Assembly (NCBI GenBank): GCA_013695245.1
Contig: JACDAW010000382.1
Location: 1-13,870 of the forward strand
Source: Pyrinomonadaceae bacterium
Lineage (GTDB): Bacteria; Acidobacteriota; Blastocatellia; Pyrinomonadales; Pyrinomonadaceae
Length of the DNA: 13,870 nt
Direction of reading: 5' to 3'
The notes under the pieces were generated by a model that made no database searches, was not told where the DNA came from, and worked only from the letters and a program-made list of their open reading frames with translations. This document shows positions 1 to 6,285 of the stretch, one piece after another (position 1 is the first letter of the stretch; each line of letters opens with the position of its first letter). The position numbers and the translations under genes are program-made.

Positions 1-1
1 T

Positions 2-1015
2 CGTCACGGCACGGCGCAGGCCACCAAAGCTGAAAAGTACCAATACGGCGCAATTGCCGGGGCGATTCTCGGTTCAGTTATCGGCGGCGGCCTCGGCAAC
101 GTCGTCGGGCAGGGAAGTCAGGCTGTAATTGGCACGTACTTCTTGAAGTTTAGCCGCGAGTATGAGACGGAAGCAGACATTCTTGGCGCACAGATCATGG
201 CGCGCGCCGGATACGATCCGCGCGATCTGGCCAACATGTTTCGCACACTGCAACAGCAGGGCGGCGGCGGCGGCCCGGAGTTTTTAAGCGATCACCCGAA
301 CCCGGCGAATCGCCTCGCACGCATCAATCAAGAGGCCGCGCTCCTGCGCGTCTCTGGCGACCGCGCAAGTAATAACGGAGAGTTTGCGCGTGTGCAATCG
401 CGTCTGCGTTCAGGCGGGCGCGCTGCTTCGATGGAAGAGATCGCGCGGAACAACGGCCAACGCTACCCGCACGGCGGAAATAGTAGCGATTATCCGACGA
501 ATGCTCGCGTCGGCGGGCGCGTTGCGTATCCTTCAGGTCGCTACCGGACTTACACCGAAGGCAACGATCTGTTGCGTGTGAGCGTGCCGGAGAACTGGCA
601 GAGATTGCCTTCGCAAAGTTCGGTGTGGTATGTGCCTGAAGGCGGCTACGGACAGGGGCCGCAAGGCAATGCCGTGTTCACACACGGAACGGAGATCGGA
701 TTCAGTGGCACGAGCACGGGCGATCTGCGCCGCGAAACCGAGCAGTTCTTGAACGAATTAGCGCGAAGCAATCAGAACATGCGCCAGCAGAGCGGATTGC
801 AGAATGGTTCGATCTCAGGACGGCAGGCACTAGCTATGACTTTCTCGAACGTCAATGAAGTAACCGGACAACGTGAAATCGTCACGGTTTACACCGCGTT
901 GACGCGCAACGGAAGCGGCTTGTTTCATATGATCAGCGTCGCGCCCGAAAACGATTACCGTCAATTTCAGAGCGCATTCGACACTATCTTGCGCTCGGTG
1001 CGACTGTCCGATTAG
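2..1015 (+). CDS. M48 family metalloprotease, C-terminal part (5' end outside the window)
   Basis: The frame is open from the first bases, so the gene begins upstream and 337 residues are visible; the TTG at 143 is internal. The visible protein opens with RHGTAQATKAEKY, the stretch that normally follows the HExxH zinc helix of M48 peptidases, so that motif should lie just outside the window. A glycine-rich hydrophobic segment follows (about residues 16-45), then SREYETEAD, whose ExxAD (Glu55) is the third zinc ligand of the family. A GGGGG linker and SDHPNPANRLARI are typical of the end of the catalytic domain. From about residue 185 there is an extra domain (RVSVPENWQ... FDTILRSVRL) that resembles the PsbP/DcrB-like fold; that match is by eye. 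Family members act at or outside the membrane in protein quality control. The gene ends at a strong terminator. Confidence 0.9.
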   Translation, partial: RHGTAQATKAEKYQYGAIAGAILGSVIGGGLGNVVGQGSQAVIGTYFLKFSREYETEADILGAQIMARAGYDPRDLANMFRTLQQQGGGGGPEFLSDHPNPANRLARINQEAALLRVSGDRASNNGEFARVQSRLRSGGRAASMEEIARNNGQRYPHGGNSSDYPTNARVGGRVAYPSGRYRTYTEGNDLLRVSVPENWQRLPSQSSVWYVPEGGYGQGPQGNAVFTHGTEIGFSGTSTGDLRRETEQFLNELARSNQNMRQQSGLQNGSISGRQALAMTFSNVNEVTGQREIVTVYTALTRNGSGLFHMISVAPENDYRQFQSAFDTILRSVRLSD

Positions 1016-1039
1016 CGAATAGCTAACAGGATAGAAATT

Positions 1040-1079
1040 AAAAAGCGGGAAGAACTTTGTAAAGTCCTTCCCGCTTTTT
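1040..1079. terminator. bidirectional rho-independent terminator
   Basis: A 19-bp inverted repeat with one mismatch (AAAAAGCGGGAAG... / ...CTTCCCGCTTTTT) and a two-base spacer starts 24 bases after the M48 stop codon. It ends in a T run on both strands, so it can stop transcription from the M48 gene on the plus strand and from mazG, which ends at 1177 on the minus strand. Confidence 0.9.
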
Positions 1080-1176
1080 GTTGCTTAATGATAAGACGCA
1101 TTTAGCATGATGCTGAGGCGGTTGGCATGGAGGAGGTGGCAGCGGCGAGTTGCGCGTGCGTCAATTTTCCCTTGTA

Positions 1177-2025
1177 TTAAGTTTGAATAATTTCATCCGA
1201 CGCTTTCTTAGCTTCTTGCCACAACTCCTCCATCTCGTCGAGCGTAGCGGCGTCGAGAGGTTTTCCCTGTACATTTAATCGTTGTTCGATGTAGCGGAAG
1301 CGACGACGAAACTTGCTGTTCGTTAATTTGAGCGCGGCTTCCGGCTCGACTTTCAAATGGCGCGCAATGTTGGCGACGGCAAACAACACATCGCCCGTTT
1401 CTTCGCGGACGCGAAGCTGTTTCGCTTCGTCGGAAGCCTCGCGTTCTTTGATTGCCGCGCGGAGTTCGTTTAACTCTTCGTGAAGCTTATCGAAAACTTG
1501 ATCCACATGCTCCCAATCGAAGCCGACGCGCGCCGCTTTCGTCGTAAGTTGGTGCGCTTCCATTAGCGCCGGAACTTTCAGTGAGACGCCATCTAAAAGC
1601 GATGTTTCCTGTGCTTCTTTATCTTTTCCGGCGGCGCGTTTCTCTTCTGCTTTAATTGCTTCCCAGTTGCGTAAAACTTCGGCCGTATCGTCTGCGCACG
1701 CCGTGCCGAAGACGTGCGGATGACGCCGCACCATCTTCGAGTGAATCGCTTCCATGACATCGTAGATCGTAAAGTCTCCGCGCTCCTCTGCCACTTGCGC
1801 ATAAAACACAATTTGAAACAGCAGATCGCCAAGCTCGCCGCGAAGCTCGGCAGGGCGATTCTGCCGTGCCTCTTCCACCGCCTCAAACGCCTCGTATGCT
1901 TCTTCTAAAAGCATCGGCGCGAGGCTCGCATAAGTCTGCTCACGATCCCAAGGACAGCCATCGGGTGAGCGCAGGCGGCGCATTAACTGAACAAGATCGT
2001 CGAACGTGGTTTGTGTCGTCTCCAT
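1177..2025 (-). CDS. mazG: nucleoside triphosphate pyrophosphohydrolase MazG
   Basis: MazG hydrolyses nucleoside triphosphates to the monophosphate and pyrophosphate, clearing non-canonical nucleotides in the cytoplasm and, in Escherichia coli, lowering ppGpp. This protein of 282 residues has both tandem MazG domains. The first carries SPDGCPWDREQT (residues 20-31), the helix with LLEEAYE (39-45), ELGD (64-67) and KMVRRHPHVFG (97-107). The second carries ARVGFDW (165-171), LHEELNEL (181-188) and REETGDVLFA (207-216), so the metal-binding EExxE and ExxD pairs are kept in both. Length is close to the 263 residues of the E. coli protein, with a longer lysine- and glutamate-rich linker (about 125-145). 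The ATG start places the first domain at the usual distance, although no clear Shine-Dalgarno sequence precedes it. The gene stands alone, convergent with the M48 gene. Confidence 0.95.
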   Translation of the reverse strand: METTQTTFDDLVQLMRRLRSPDGCPWDREQTYASLAPMLLEEAYEAFEAVEEARQNRPAELRGELGDLLFQIVFYAQVAEERGDFTIYDVMEAIHSKMVRRHPHVFGTACADDTAEVLRNWEAIKAEEKRAAGKDKEAQETSLLDGVSLKVPALMEAHQLTTKAARVGFDWEHVDQVFDKLHEELNELRAAIKEREASDEAKQLRVREETGDVLFAVANIARHLKVEPEAALKLTNSKFRRRFRYIEQRLNVQGKPLDAATLDEMEELWQEAKKASDEIIQT

Positions 2026-2228
2026 CGGGTGATTTGTTTGTCGCTCAAAATTGTTTTGTGCATGGGATTGTAATCGGTCGCTTTGCGTTAAGGCAAGAAT
2101 GGCGAACTCGCTTTGCGCGGGGCAAAGGTGTTTGCGGGTTTGCGGAGAAGGGTGTTAGCATCAACGTCAAGCGATAATTAAAAATTCATTGTGAAGATTC
2201 TGCTTCAAGGAGTTTTTCGTTAAGTCTT

Positions 2229-2753
2229 ATGAGCGAAGAGAAACCAACATTCAAAGTTACAGATCGCCGCCTTTTTAACGCAGACGGCTCAGCGCGCGAC
2301 ATTGAGCGCGACACTATTCCGACCCATACTGCTCCAACCGACAATATCATCAATGCTTCGGCCAATGTAGCGCCAAGCGAAACAACGAGCGGAACGAGCG
2401 CGACAAACAGCGCGAGCGAGAGTCCGGCGAGCGCGGAGGCTGCGAGTTCGGCGAAAGAGACAAACCCGCTGTTTCTCGAATTGATGATGTTCGTTGCCGA
2501 AAACTCGGCGGCGCTGATGAGCGGGCATCCGCAGTTCGGCGGCGAAATCAATTTGCCAGTCGCAAAGCAGTTTATTGATATGCTCGGCGCGTTGCGCGAG
2601 AAAACAAGCGGCAATCTTTCAACCGAAGAACAGAGTGGCATTGACAGCTTGCTTAGCCAGTTGCGTATGCAGTACGTTCAGCTTTCAAGCGCGCCACAAC
2701 AGCCCGCCGCGCCGCGCGGATTCACAGGCAGCGACATTACCGGAGGCAGATAA
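2229..2753 (+). CDS. DUF1844 domain-containing protein
   Basis: This 174-residue cytoplasmic protein has three parts. The N-terminus has FKVTDRRLFNADG (residues 8-20), a short motif common at the start of this family. Residues 35-78 are a Ser/Ala/Thr/Glu-rich low-complexity linker, probably disordered. Residues 79-152 form the DUF1844 helical domain, with NPLFLELMMFVAENS, a GEINLPVAKQFIDML segment and the ending LRMQYVQL. The domain has no established biochemical role. AAGGAG at 2207-2212 is a good ribosome binding site but lies 16 bases from the ATG, which is long; no better start is visible in frame. The downstream PhnP-like gene is on the same strand 148 bases away, across an inverted heptad repeat, so co-transcription is possible but not assured. 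Confidence 0.85.
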   Translation: MSEEKPTFKVTDRRLFNADGSARDIERDTIPTHTAPTDNIINASANVAPSETTSGTSATNSASESPASAEAASSAKETNPLFLELMMFVAENSAALMSGHPQFGGEINLPVAKQFIDMLGALREKTSGNLSTEEQSGIDSLLSQLRMQYVQLSSAPQQPAAPRGFTGSDITGGR

Positions 2754-2794
2754 GCGAAAGGAGGAAGTAGGAAGGCGGAAGAATGAAGTGAGGG
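2753..2794 (+). repeat. degenerate heptanucleotide repeat array, GNNGGAA phase (array 1)
   Basis: Successive 7-base units GGAGGAA, GTAGGAA, GGCGGAA and GAATGAA run in perfect phase from 2760 to 2787, with weaker units on either side (AGCGAAA and GTGAGGG). The consensus is GNNGGAA. On the opposite strand the units read TTCCTAC and TTCCGCC, identical to units of the arrays at 2866-2900 and 5172-5206. The array begins at the DUF1844 stop codon. Confidence 0.7.
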
Positions 2795-2865
2795 CAAAAC
2801 TCTTCAGCTTCGATTTCATTCAAGGAATAAATTATTTAATTCGCGCCGCGATGCGCGATTGAAAC

Positions 2866-2900
2866 TTCCGCCTTCATCCTTCCGTTTTCCTACTTAGATT
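2866..2900 (+). repeat. degenerate heptanucleotide repeat array, TTCNNNN phase (array 2)
   Basis: Units TTCCGCC, TTCATCC, TTCCGTT, TTCCTAC and TTAGATT run in phase and end one base before the ATG at 2902. The array is inverted relative to array 1. Bases 2765-2788 and 2872-2895 match as an inverted repeat at 21 of 24 positions, and two of the three mismatches become G-U pairs in RNA. The transcript between the two genes could therefore form a long hairpin with an 83-base loop. The array occupies the place where a Shine-Dalgarno sequence would be expected. Confidence 0.7.
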
Positions 2901-2901
2901 C

Positions 2902-3663
2902 ATGCGTTTGACTTTTCTCGGCACGGGCACGTCCACGGGCGTGCCCGCCATCGGCTGCGATTGCGAAACCTGCACTTCAACTGATCCGCGCGACAAACGC
3001 CTGCGCGTCTCCGTTCTCGTTGAACACGCGGAACAGATCGTGCTTGTTGATACGTCAGCCGACTTTCGTCAACAAGCTCTCCGGCACAACATCCGCCGCC
3101 TAGACGCCGTGCTGATTACGCACTCACACGTCGATCACATATTCGGTTTAGACGACGTGCGACCGATCAATTTCCGTCACGGCGCGCTCGGCGTCTATGC
3201 CCAAGAGCGCGTGTGGTGTGACATCCGCCGCGTCTTCAAATACATCTTTGAGCCGTCGCACTTCGGTGGTGGACTGCCGCAACTCATTCCGCACGTCGTC
3301 GAACCCTATGCGCCGTTCTGTCTCGGAAATGAGTTGCAGATCACGCCGCTCCTCGTGATTCACGGCCGCCTTCCCGTGATGGCTTATCGCTTCAACGACT
3401 TCGCTTACGCGACGGATTTAAGCGAACTGCCAACTGAAACGATGAACAGTTTGCGCGACCTTGATGTGCTCGTGCTCGATTGCCTGCGCATCAAGCCACA
3501 CCCAACGCATCTCAACGTTGAACAAGCCTTAGCGGTAATCGAAAAGCTTAAACCGCGCCGCACTTTCTTAACGCACCTTGCGCACGACATCAAATATGCG
3601 CGCGATGCGCATCTGCTGCCTGATGGAGTTGAGTTTGCTTACGACGGACTTGAAGTTACATAG
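2902..3663 (+). CDS. PhnP-like MBL-fold metallo-hydrolase (cyclic phosphodiesterase family)
   Basis: The 253 residues match the length of PhnP (252), the 5-phosphoribosyl 1,2-cyclic phosphate phosphodiesterase. MRLTFLGTGTSTGVPAIGC opens the beta-lactamase fold. C19, C21 and C24 (CDCETC) correspond to the structural zinc site of PhnP. The catalytic metal motif is HSHVDH at residues 74-79 (H74, H76, D78, H79), followed by GLDDVRPIN, which is typical of this subfamily. Further ligand candidates are VIHGRLPV (near 152-160), ATDLSELP, and the C-terminal THLAHD. No phosphonate (phn) genes are nearby, so the substrate is probably another cyclic phosphate or nucleotide; the PhnP name gives the fold family, not a proven reaction. 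The ATG at 2902 starts the fold directly, and a pyrimidine-rich heptad array rather than a ribosome binding site precedes it. Confidence 0.85.
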   Translation: MRLTFLGTGTSTGVPAIGCDCETCTSTDPRDKRLRVSVLVEHAEQIVLVDTSADFRQQALRHNIRRLDAVLITHSHVDHIFGLDDVRPINFRHGALGVYAQERVWCDIRRVFKYIFEPSHFGGGLPQLIPHVVEPYAPFCLGNELQITPLLVIHGRLPVMAYRFNDFAYATDLSELPTETMNSLRDLDVLVLDCLRIKPHPTHLNVEQALAVIEKLKPRRTFLTHLAHDIKYARDAHLLPDGVEFAYDGLEVT

Positions 3664-3691
3664 TTGTCGCGCATTCGATCTATGCGGCGGC

Positions 3692-3928
3692 TTAACATGG
3701 AAGGATTGTTGCTATTTTCAATTTGTATATTTTAAGTTGCAGCCCTGAGATCGCTGCTTCAATGATTTCCAAGTCTTCGGGTTTGGAGTTCAGCCGTTCA
3801 AACGCATTCTCCGTCAGCATTATTTCGCCACACTCGCAGAGGTCTTCACCCAGCTTTGACGCGAGATTGACTTCAGTGCCGTAAAGGTCGCGTCCCTCCG
3901 TGTTCACGTCCCCGCCCTGCACGATCAC
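3692..3928 (-). CDS. class III nucleotidyl cyclase-like protein, C-terminal half (split gene)
   Basis: This frame holds the second half of the catalytic domain begun at 4326. It opens with a GTG whose last two bases are part of the TGA that ends the first half (GTGA overlap), and the frames differ by one base. Its 78 residues include DLYGTEVNLASKLGED (about residues 15-30) and ECGEIMLTE, the conserved end of cyclase homology domains. In active class III cyclases the corresponding motif is NxxxR, where the arginine stabilises the transition state; here it is NLASK, so lysine replaces it. The segment is unlikely to fold alone. Restoring one G in the GGGG run at 3929-3932 (plus strand CCCC) would join it to the first half. 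Translational coupling through the GTGA overlap is the alternative. Confidence 0.65.
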   Translation of the reverse strand: MIVQGGDVNTEGRDLYGTEVNLASKLGEDLCECGEIMLTENAFERLNSKPEDLEIIEAAISGLQLKIYKLKIATILPC

Positions 3929-4326
3929 TCCCCGTAGCCGATGCCGAACGACACGCGCATGTCATTCTCTTTCGACAGCATCGTGTTCGCCGCGCTTAAT
4001 CCATGCGTGATACTCTGACAAGCGTTGACGGCTTCATCAACGTCCGGGAACACGGCAAAGATGTTGTCAGCTTCCAACTTGATCACGTCTCCGCCGAAAC
4101 CCTCGATGATCGGCACGGCGATGGTGCTCATGCGGTGAATCATGCTGAGGAAATAAACGATGCCGTGTTGAATCGTCATCCGCGAAAAGCCTGACATATC
4201 AAGCACGAATATGGCGCGCGTCTGCCCGTAGGTGTCGAAGATGTTTTTGTCTATCTCCGCTGCCCGCGCTGGATACTCATTCCGCTCCTGAAGCAGTTTC
4301 CCAAGCACTGAAGTCGTGATGTTCAT
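3925..4326 (-). CDS. class III nucleotidyl cyclase-like protein, N-terminal half (split gene)
   Basis: The 133 residues are the first half of an adenylate/guanylate cyclase homology domain. FVLDMSGFSRMT (residues 40-51) carries the first metal-binding aspartate, D43. IIEGFGGDVIKLEADNIFAVF (73-93) corresponds to the GGxxxKxxGD region: K83 and D87 are kept, but the usual GDG is ADN. It stops at FGIGYGE, in the middle of the conserved IGIGYG motif, and the rest of the domain continues in the next frame from 3928. Together the two parts make about 210 residues, the length of single-domain relatives. An AGGGA precedes the ATG by about 10 bases. Whether it makes a cyclic nucleotide is doubtful given the ADN and NLASK changes. 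It follows the unknown membrane protein at 4391-4999 on the same strand by 64 bases, so the two may be co-transcribed. Confidence 0.7.
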   Translation of the reverse strand: MNITTSVLGKLLQERNEYPARAAEIDKNIFDTYGQTRAIFVLDMSGFSRMTIQHGIVYFLSMIHRMSTIAVPIIEGFGGDVIKLEADNIFAVFPDVDEAVNACQSITHGLSAANTMLSKENDMRVSFGIGYGE

Positions 4327-4390
4327 TTAGTTGTCCCTGTGTTAATACTAAAGTTATGCAGAAATGCGTCGCTCTGACAAAGCGCAATCT

Positions 4391-4999
4391 CTACTTACCC
4401 ATCTCTAGTCGTGAGATTTCGAGCAAGTAGCTGCAAGCATCAAGGTAATTCTGATCCTCAGGTAGCCAGCGATTCACTACATGATGCTGCCCAGATTTAT
4501 ACCCTTCGAGTAGAAAGCTCGCACCATCGAGACCTATTCTCCCGTCCTCCGTAGGCATTGACCAGAAGTTGGTCTTTCTCAATAACTCCTGAAAACGATC
4601 CCACTCTTGTTCAGTAATTGAGCGAGTCACATTAACCTTCAAATCCTTAGCACCGTACTGAGGTAGCCCGACGCTGGAGAGCTGTTTCACTTCTATGTAC
4701 TTTTGATCTCCCTCGCGCCAAATGCGGACGGAGGCAGGCGGTTCAAATGATGGAAGAAAGAGAAAGCGGTAAGCCTCAGTATCTTCATCGAGGCATGAAA
4801 GAGGCGACTCCATCATCGCAGAATAGAATTGGGTGATCCACTCTACCTTGCGATCACTCTGGCTAAACGCTCCGACAGGGAAATAGTTGTCATAGGCGCA
4901 TCTTTTAGAAGAAGTGGATTGGTAAAACCAGAACGCGGCGGCGGTGCCGATAATGAAGGTGAGAAGAGCGATGACGATTCTAGAGGTGATATGTTTCAT
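4391..4999 (-). CDS. membrane-anchored or secreted protein of unknown function
   Basis: I do not recognise a named family. The 202 residues begin with one hydrophobic helix (MKHITSRIVIALLTFIIGTA, residues 1-20, continuing to about 27) that is either an uncleaved anchor or a signal peptide without a lipobox. The remainder is soluble and would face the outside. The C-terminal third contains TEQEWDRFQELLRKTNFWSM, then GRIGLDGASFLLEGYKSG and HHVVNRWLPED. A similar arrangement (a tryptophan-proline turn, GLDG, a glutamate-containing strand, then an RW-P motif) occurs in small uncharacterised proteins of many bacteria; this is from memory. Base composition is visibly more AT-rich than in mazG, ribF or the aarF-like gene. 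AAAGG lies 15 bases before the ATG. The leader contains GTTAGGC at 5033-5039 (minus strand). Confidence 0.7.
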   Translation of the reverse strand: MKHITSRIVIALLTFIIGTAAAFWFYQSTSSKRCAYDNYFPVGAFSQSDRKVEWITQFYSAMMESPLSCLDEDTEAYRFLFLPSFEPPASVRIWREGDQKYIEVKQLSSVGLPQYGAKDLKVNVTRSITEQEWDRFQELLRKTNFWSMPTEDGRIGLDGASFLLEGYKSGQHHVVNRWLPEDQNYLDACSYLLEISRLEMGK

Positions 5000-5078
5000 A
5001 CTATGCCGAGACCTTTCGCTGTAGTTTGTTCCGCCTAACCCCTGTTTGGATAGATTTATTACGTATAATACTCTAATC

Positions 5079-5156
5079 CAGTGTGATCATATATACAGAT
5101 TCAATTTAACACTCTGAGAAGCGTATTATGAGGGAGAGTTCTGTATAATCACACTG
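5079..5156. repeat. 78-bp palindromic intergenic repeat, copy B
   Basis: The ends are an inverted repeat: CAGTGTGAT (5079-5087) with ATCACACTG (5148-5156), extended by TATACAGA (5092-5099) with TCTGTATA (5140-5147), with only a 4-base bulge on the left arm. The reverse complement aligns over its length with the element at 8631-8702, sharing exact blocks TTATACAGAACT and ATAATACGCTT at the same spacing. No gene lies inside. The right arm contains TATAAT (5144-5149), which could serve as a -10 box for ribF, though no convincing -35 box sits at the right distance. Confidence 0.7.
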
Positions 5157-5171
5157 CAATGCAATTTGGTT

Positions 5172-5206
5172 TTCCTACTTTATCCTTCTGCCTTCATACT
5201 TCATAA
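5172..5206 (+). repeat. degenerate heptanucleotide repeat array, TTCNNNC phase (array 3)
   Basis: Units TTCCTAC, TTTATCC, TTCTGCC, TTCATAC and TTCATAA run in phase and end 10 bases before the ribF ATG. They share the unit TTCCTAC and the near-units TTCATCC/TTCATAC and TTCCGCC/TTCTGCC with array 2, which also stands immediately before a start codon in the same orientation. Confidence 0.7.
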
Positions 5207-5216
5207 TCGCTCGTCT

Positions 5217-6173
5217 ATGCGTCTTTTCCACGGAACAGAAACGGCTGAGATCGCGCGCCCGACGGTGTTGACGCTCGGCGTGTTTGACGGACTTCATCTC
5301 GGTCATCAATTGATCGTGCGAACGGTGGTTGAGCGCGCCCGTGCTGTTCAAGCTGTGCCGACCGTGATCACTTTTGATCCGCACCCGCGCGCCGTATTGC
5401 ATCCGCAGTCTGCGCCGCCGTTACTGCAAACTTTCGATCAGAAGATCGAAGCGCTCGGCGTGTTGGGCATCGAACAAACAATTGTCGTGAGATTCACGCC
5501 GGAGTTTGCGCAAGTAAGGGCGGCGGAGTTTTTGCGCGATGTGGTTTACGAACGCTTGCAGGCGCGCGAAGTTTACCTCGGCTGCGGCTTTTCATTTGGT
5601 TGGAAGCGCGAAGGCAACATCGAGTTGTTGAGAGAAGTGAGCATGCAACTCGGATTCTTCGCCGACGAAGTGCCGGAAGTGCGTCTGCGGGATGGGCGCA
5701 TCAGTTCAAGCCGCATCAGAGAGTTGCTCGCCGCCGGGCGTGTGAATCTAGCAAGGCGCATGTTAGGGCGACCCTACGGAGTTGAGGGGCGCATCGTGCG
5801 CGGGGCTGAGCGCGGGCGCACGATTGGCTTCCCGACCGCGAATCTTCAGCCGCAGAACCGCGTCATCCCGCGCGCGGGCGTTTACGTGACAGCGACATTG
5901 ATTGAAGGCGTGTGGCGCAAGAGCGTGACGAACATCGGCGTGCGCCCGACGTTTGAAGACGCAGGGGCGGAGCCTTCGGTTGAGACTTACGTTTTGGATT
6001 GGCAAGGCGACGTTTACGGCGATGTGCTGCGCGTGCGGTTTCTTCATCGGCTGCGCGACGAGCGGAAGTTTTCAGGAATTGATGAATTGAAGACGCAGCT
6101 TAAACGTGATGTTGAGCGAACAAAGCGTTATTTCAGGATGCGCGGCGTGCAGCGTTCGCTCTCTGTCACGTAA
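5217..6173 (+). CDS. ribF: bifunctional riboflavin kinase / FAD synthetase RibF
   Basis: RibF phosphorylates riboflavin to FMN and adenylylates FMN to FAD in the cytoplasm. The 318 residues have the full two-domain layout. The N-terminal nucleotidyltransferase domain shows GVFDGLHLGHQ (residues 21-31), TFDPHPRAVL (52-61), GCGFSFGWKREGN (122-134) and ISSSRIRELLAAG (162-174). The C-terminal riboflavin kinase domain starts near 183 with LGRPYGVEGRIVRGAERG, followed by GRTIGFPTANL (200-210), with the PTAN motif at 206-209 that binds nucleotide and metal, then NIGVRPTF (239-246) and ETYVLDW. The ATG at 5217 is chosen because MRLFHGTETAEIARPTV matches the usual family start; the frame can be read back to a TTG at 5166, but that would translate the heptad repeat. 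No clear ribosome binding site is visible. Confidence 0.95.
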   Translation: MRLFHGTETAEIARPTVLTLGVFDGLHLGHQLIVRTVVERARAVQAVPTVITFDPHPRAVLHPQSAPPLLQTFDQKIEALGVLGIEQTIVVRFTPEFAQVRAAEFLRDVVYERLQAREVYLGCGFSFGWKREGNIELLREVSMQLGFFADEVPEVRLRDGRISSSRIRELLAAGRVNLARRMLGRPYGVEGRIVRGAERGRTIGFPTANLQPQNRVIPRAGVYVTATLIEGVWRKSVTNIGVRPTFEDAGAEPSVETYVLDWQGDVYGDVLRVRFLHRLRDERKFSGIDELKTQLKRDVERTKRYFRMRGVQRSLSVT

Positions 6174-6179
6174 AACTTA

Positions 6180-6230
6180 AATTTCGGGAATCGAAATTCC
6201 GAAGTCTGCATCTAAACGACGGGCTTCGGA
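6180..6230 (+). other. two hairpins between ribF and the aarF-like gene, possible terminator or leader
   Basis: Immediately after the ribF stop, AATTTCG (6180-6186) pairs with CGAAATT (6192-6198) around a 5-base loop. Overlapping it by one base, TCCGAAG (6198-6204) pairs with CTTCGGA (6224-6230), and CTTTCAATTTT follows. The second hairpin with its T-rich tail could be a weak terminator. The shared base means the two are close to mutually exclusive. The function is not established. Confidence 0.35.
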
Positions 6231-6285
6231 CTTTCAATTTTCTGCCATAAGATTGCGACAAGTTTTATTTAACATTTTCATCCGT

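Noticed and set aside
2186..2641. Minus-strand frame of 151 codons opposite the DUF1844 gene
   Set aside because: The plus strand shows the DUF1844 domain; the antisense frame has no recognisable motif.
2753..2900. CRISPR array
   Set aside because: The repeats are 7-bp units without spacers; nothing of CRISPR repeat length recurs.
4327..4390. attC expected after the unknown protein if it were a cassette
   Set aside because: The minus strand here has TAAC twice but no GTT core and no paired arms, only a short imperfect hairpin around GCGCTTTGTCAGAGCG.
5166..5216. Upstream TTG start for ribF adding 17 residues
   Set aside because: The extra codons lie in the heptad repeat array, and the family's usual N-terminus fits the ATG at 5217.
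6253..6285. TTG start for the aarF-like gene
   Set aside because: An ATG at 6286 is in frame with the same low-complexity N-terminus; neither has a clear ribosome binding site, so ATG is preferred, with some doubt.
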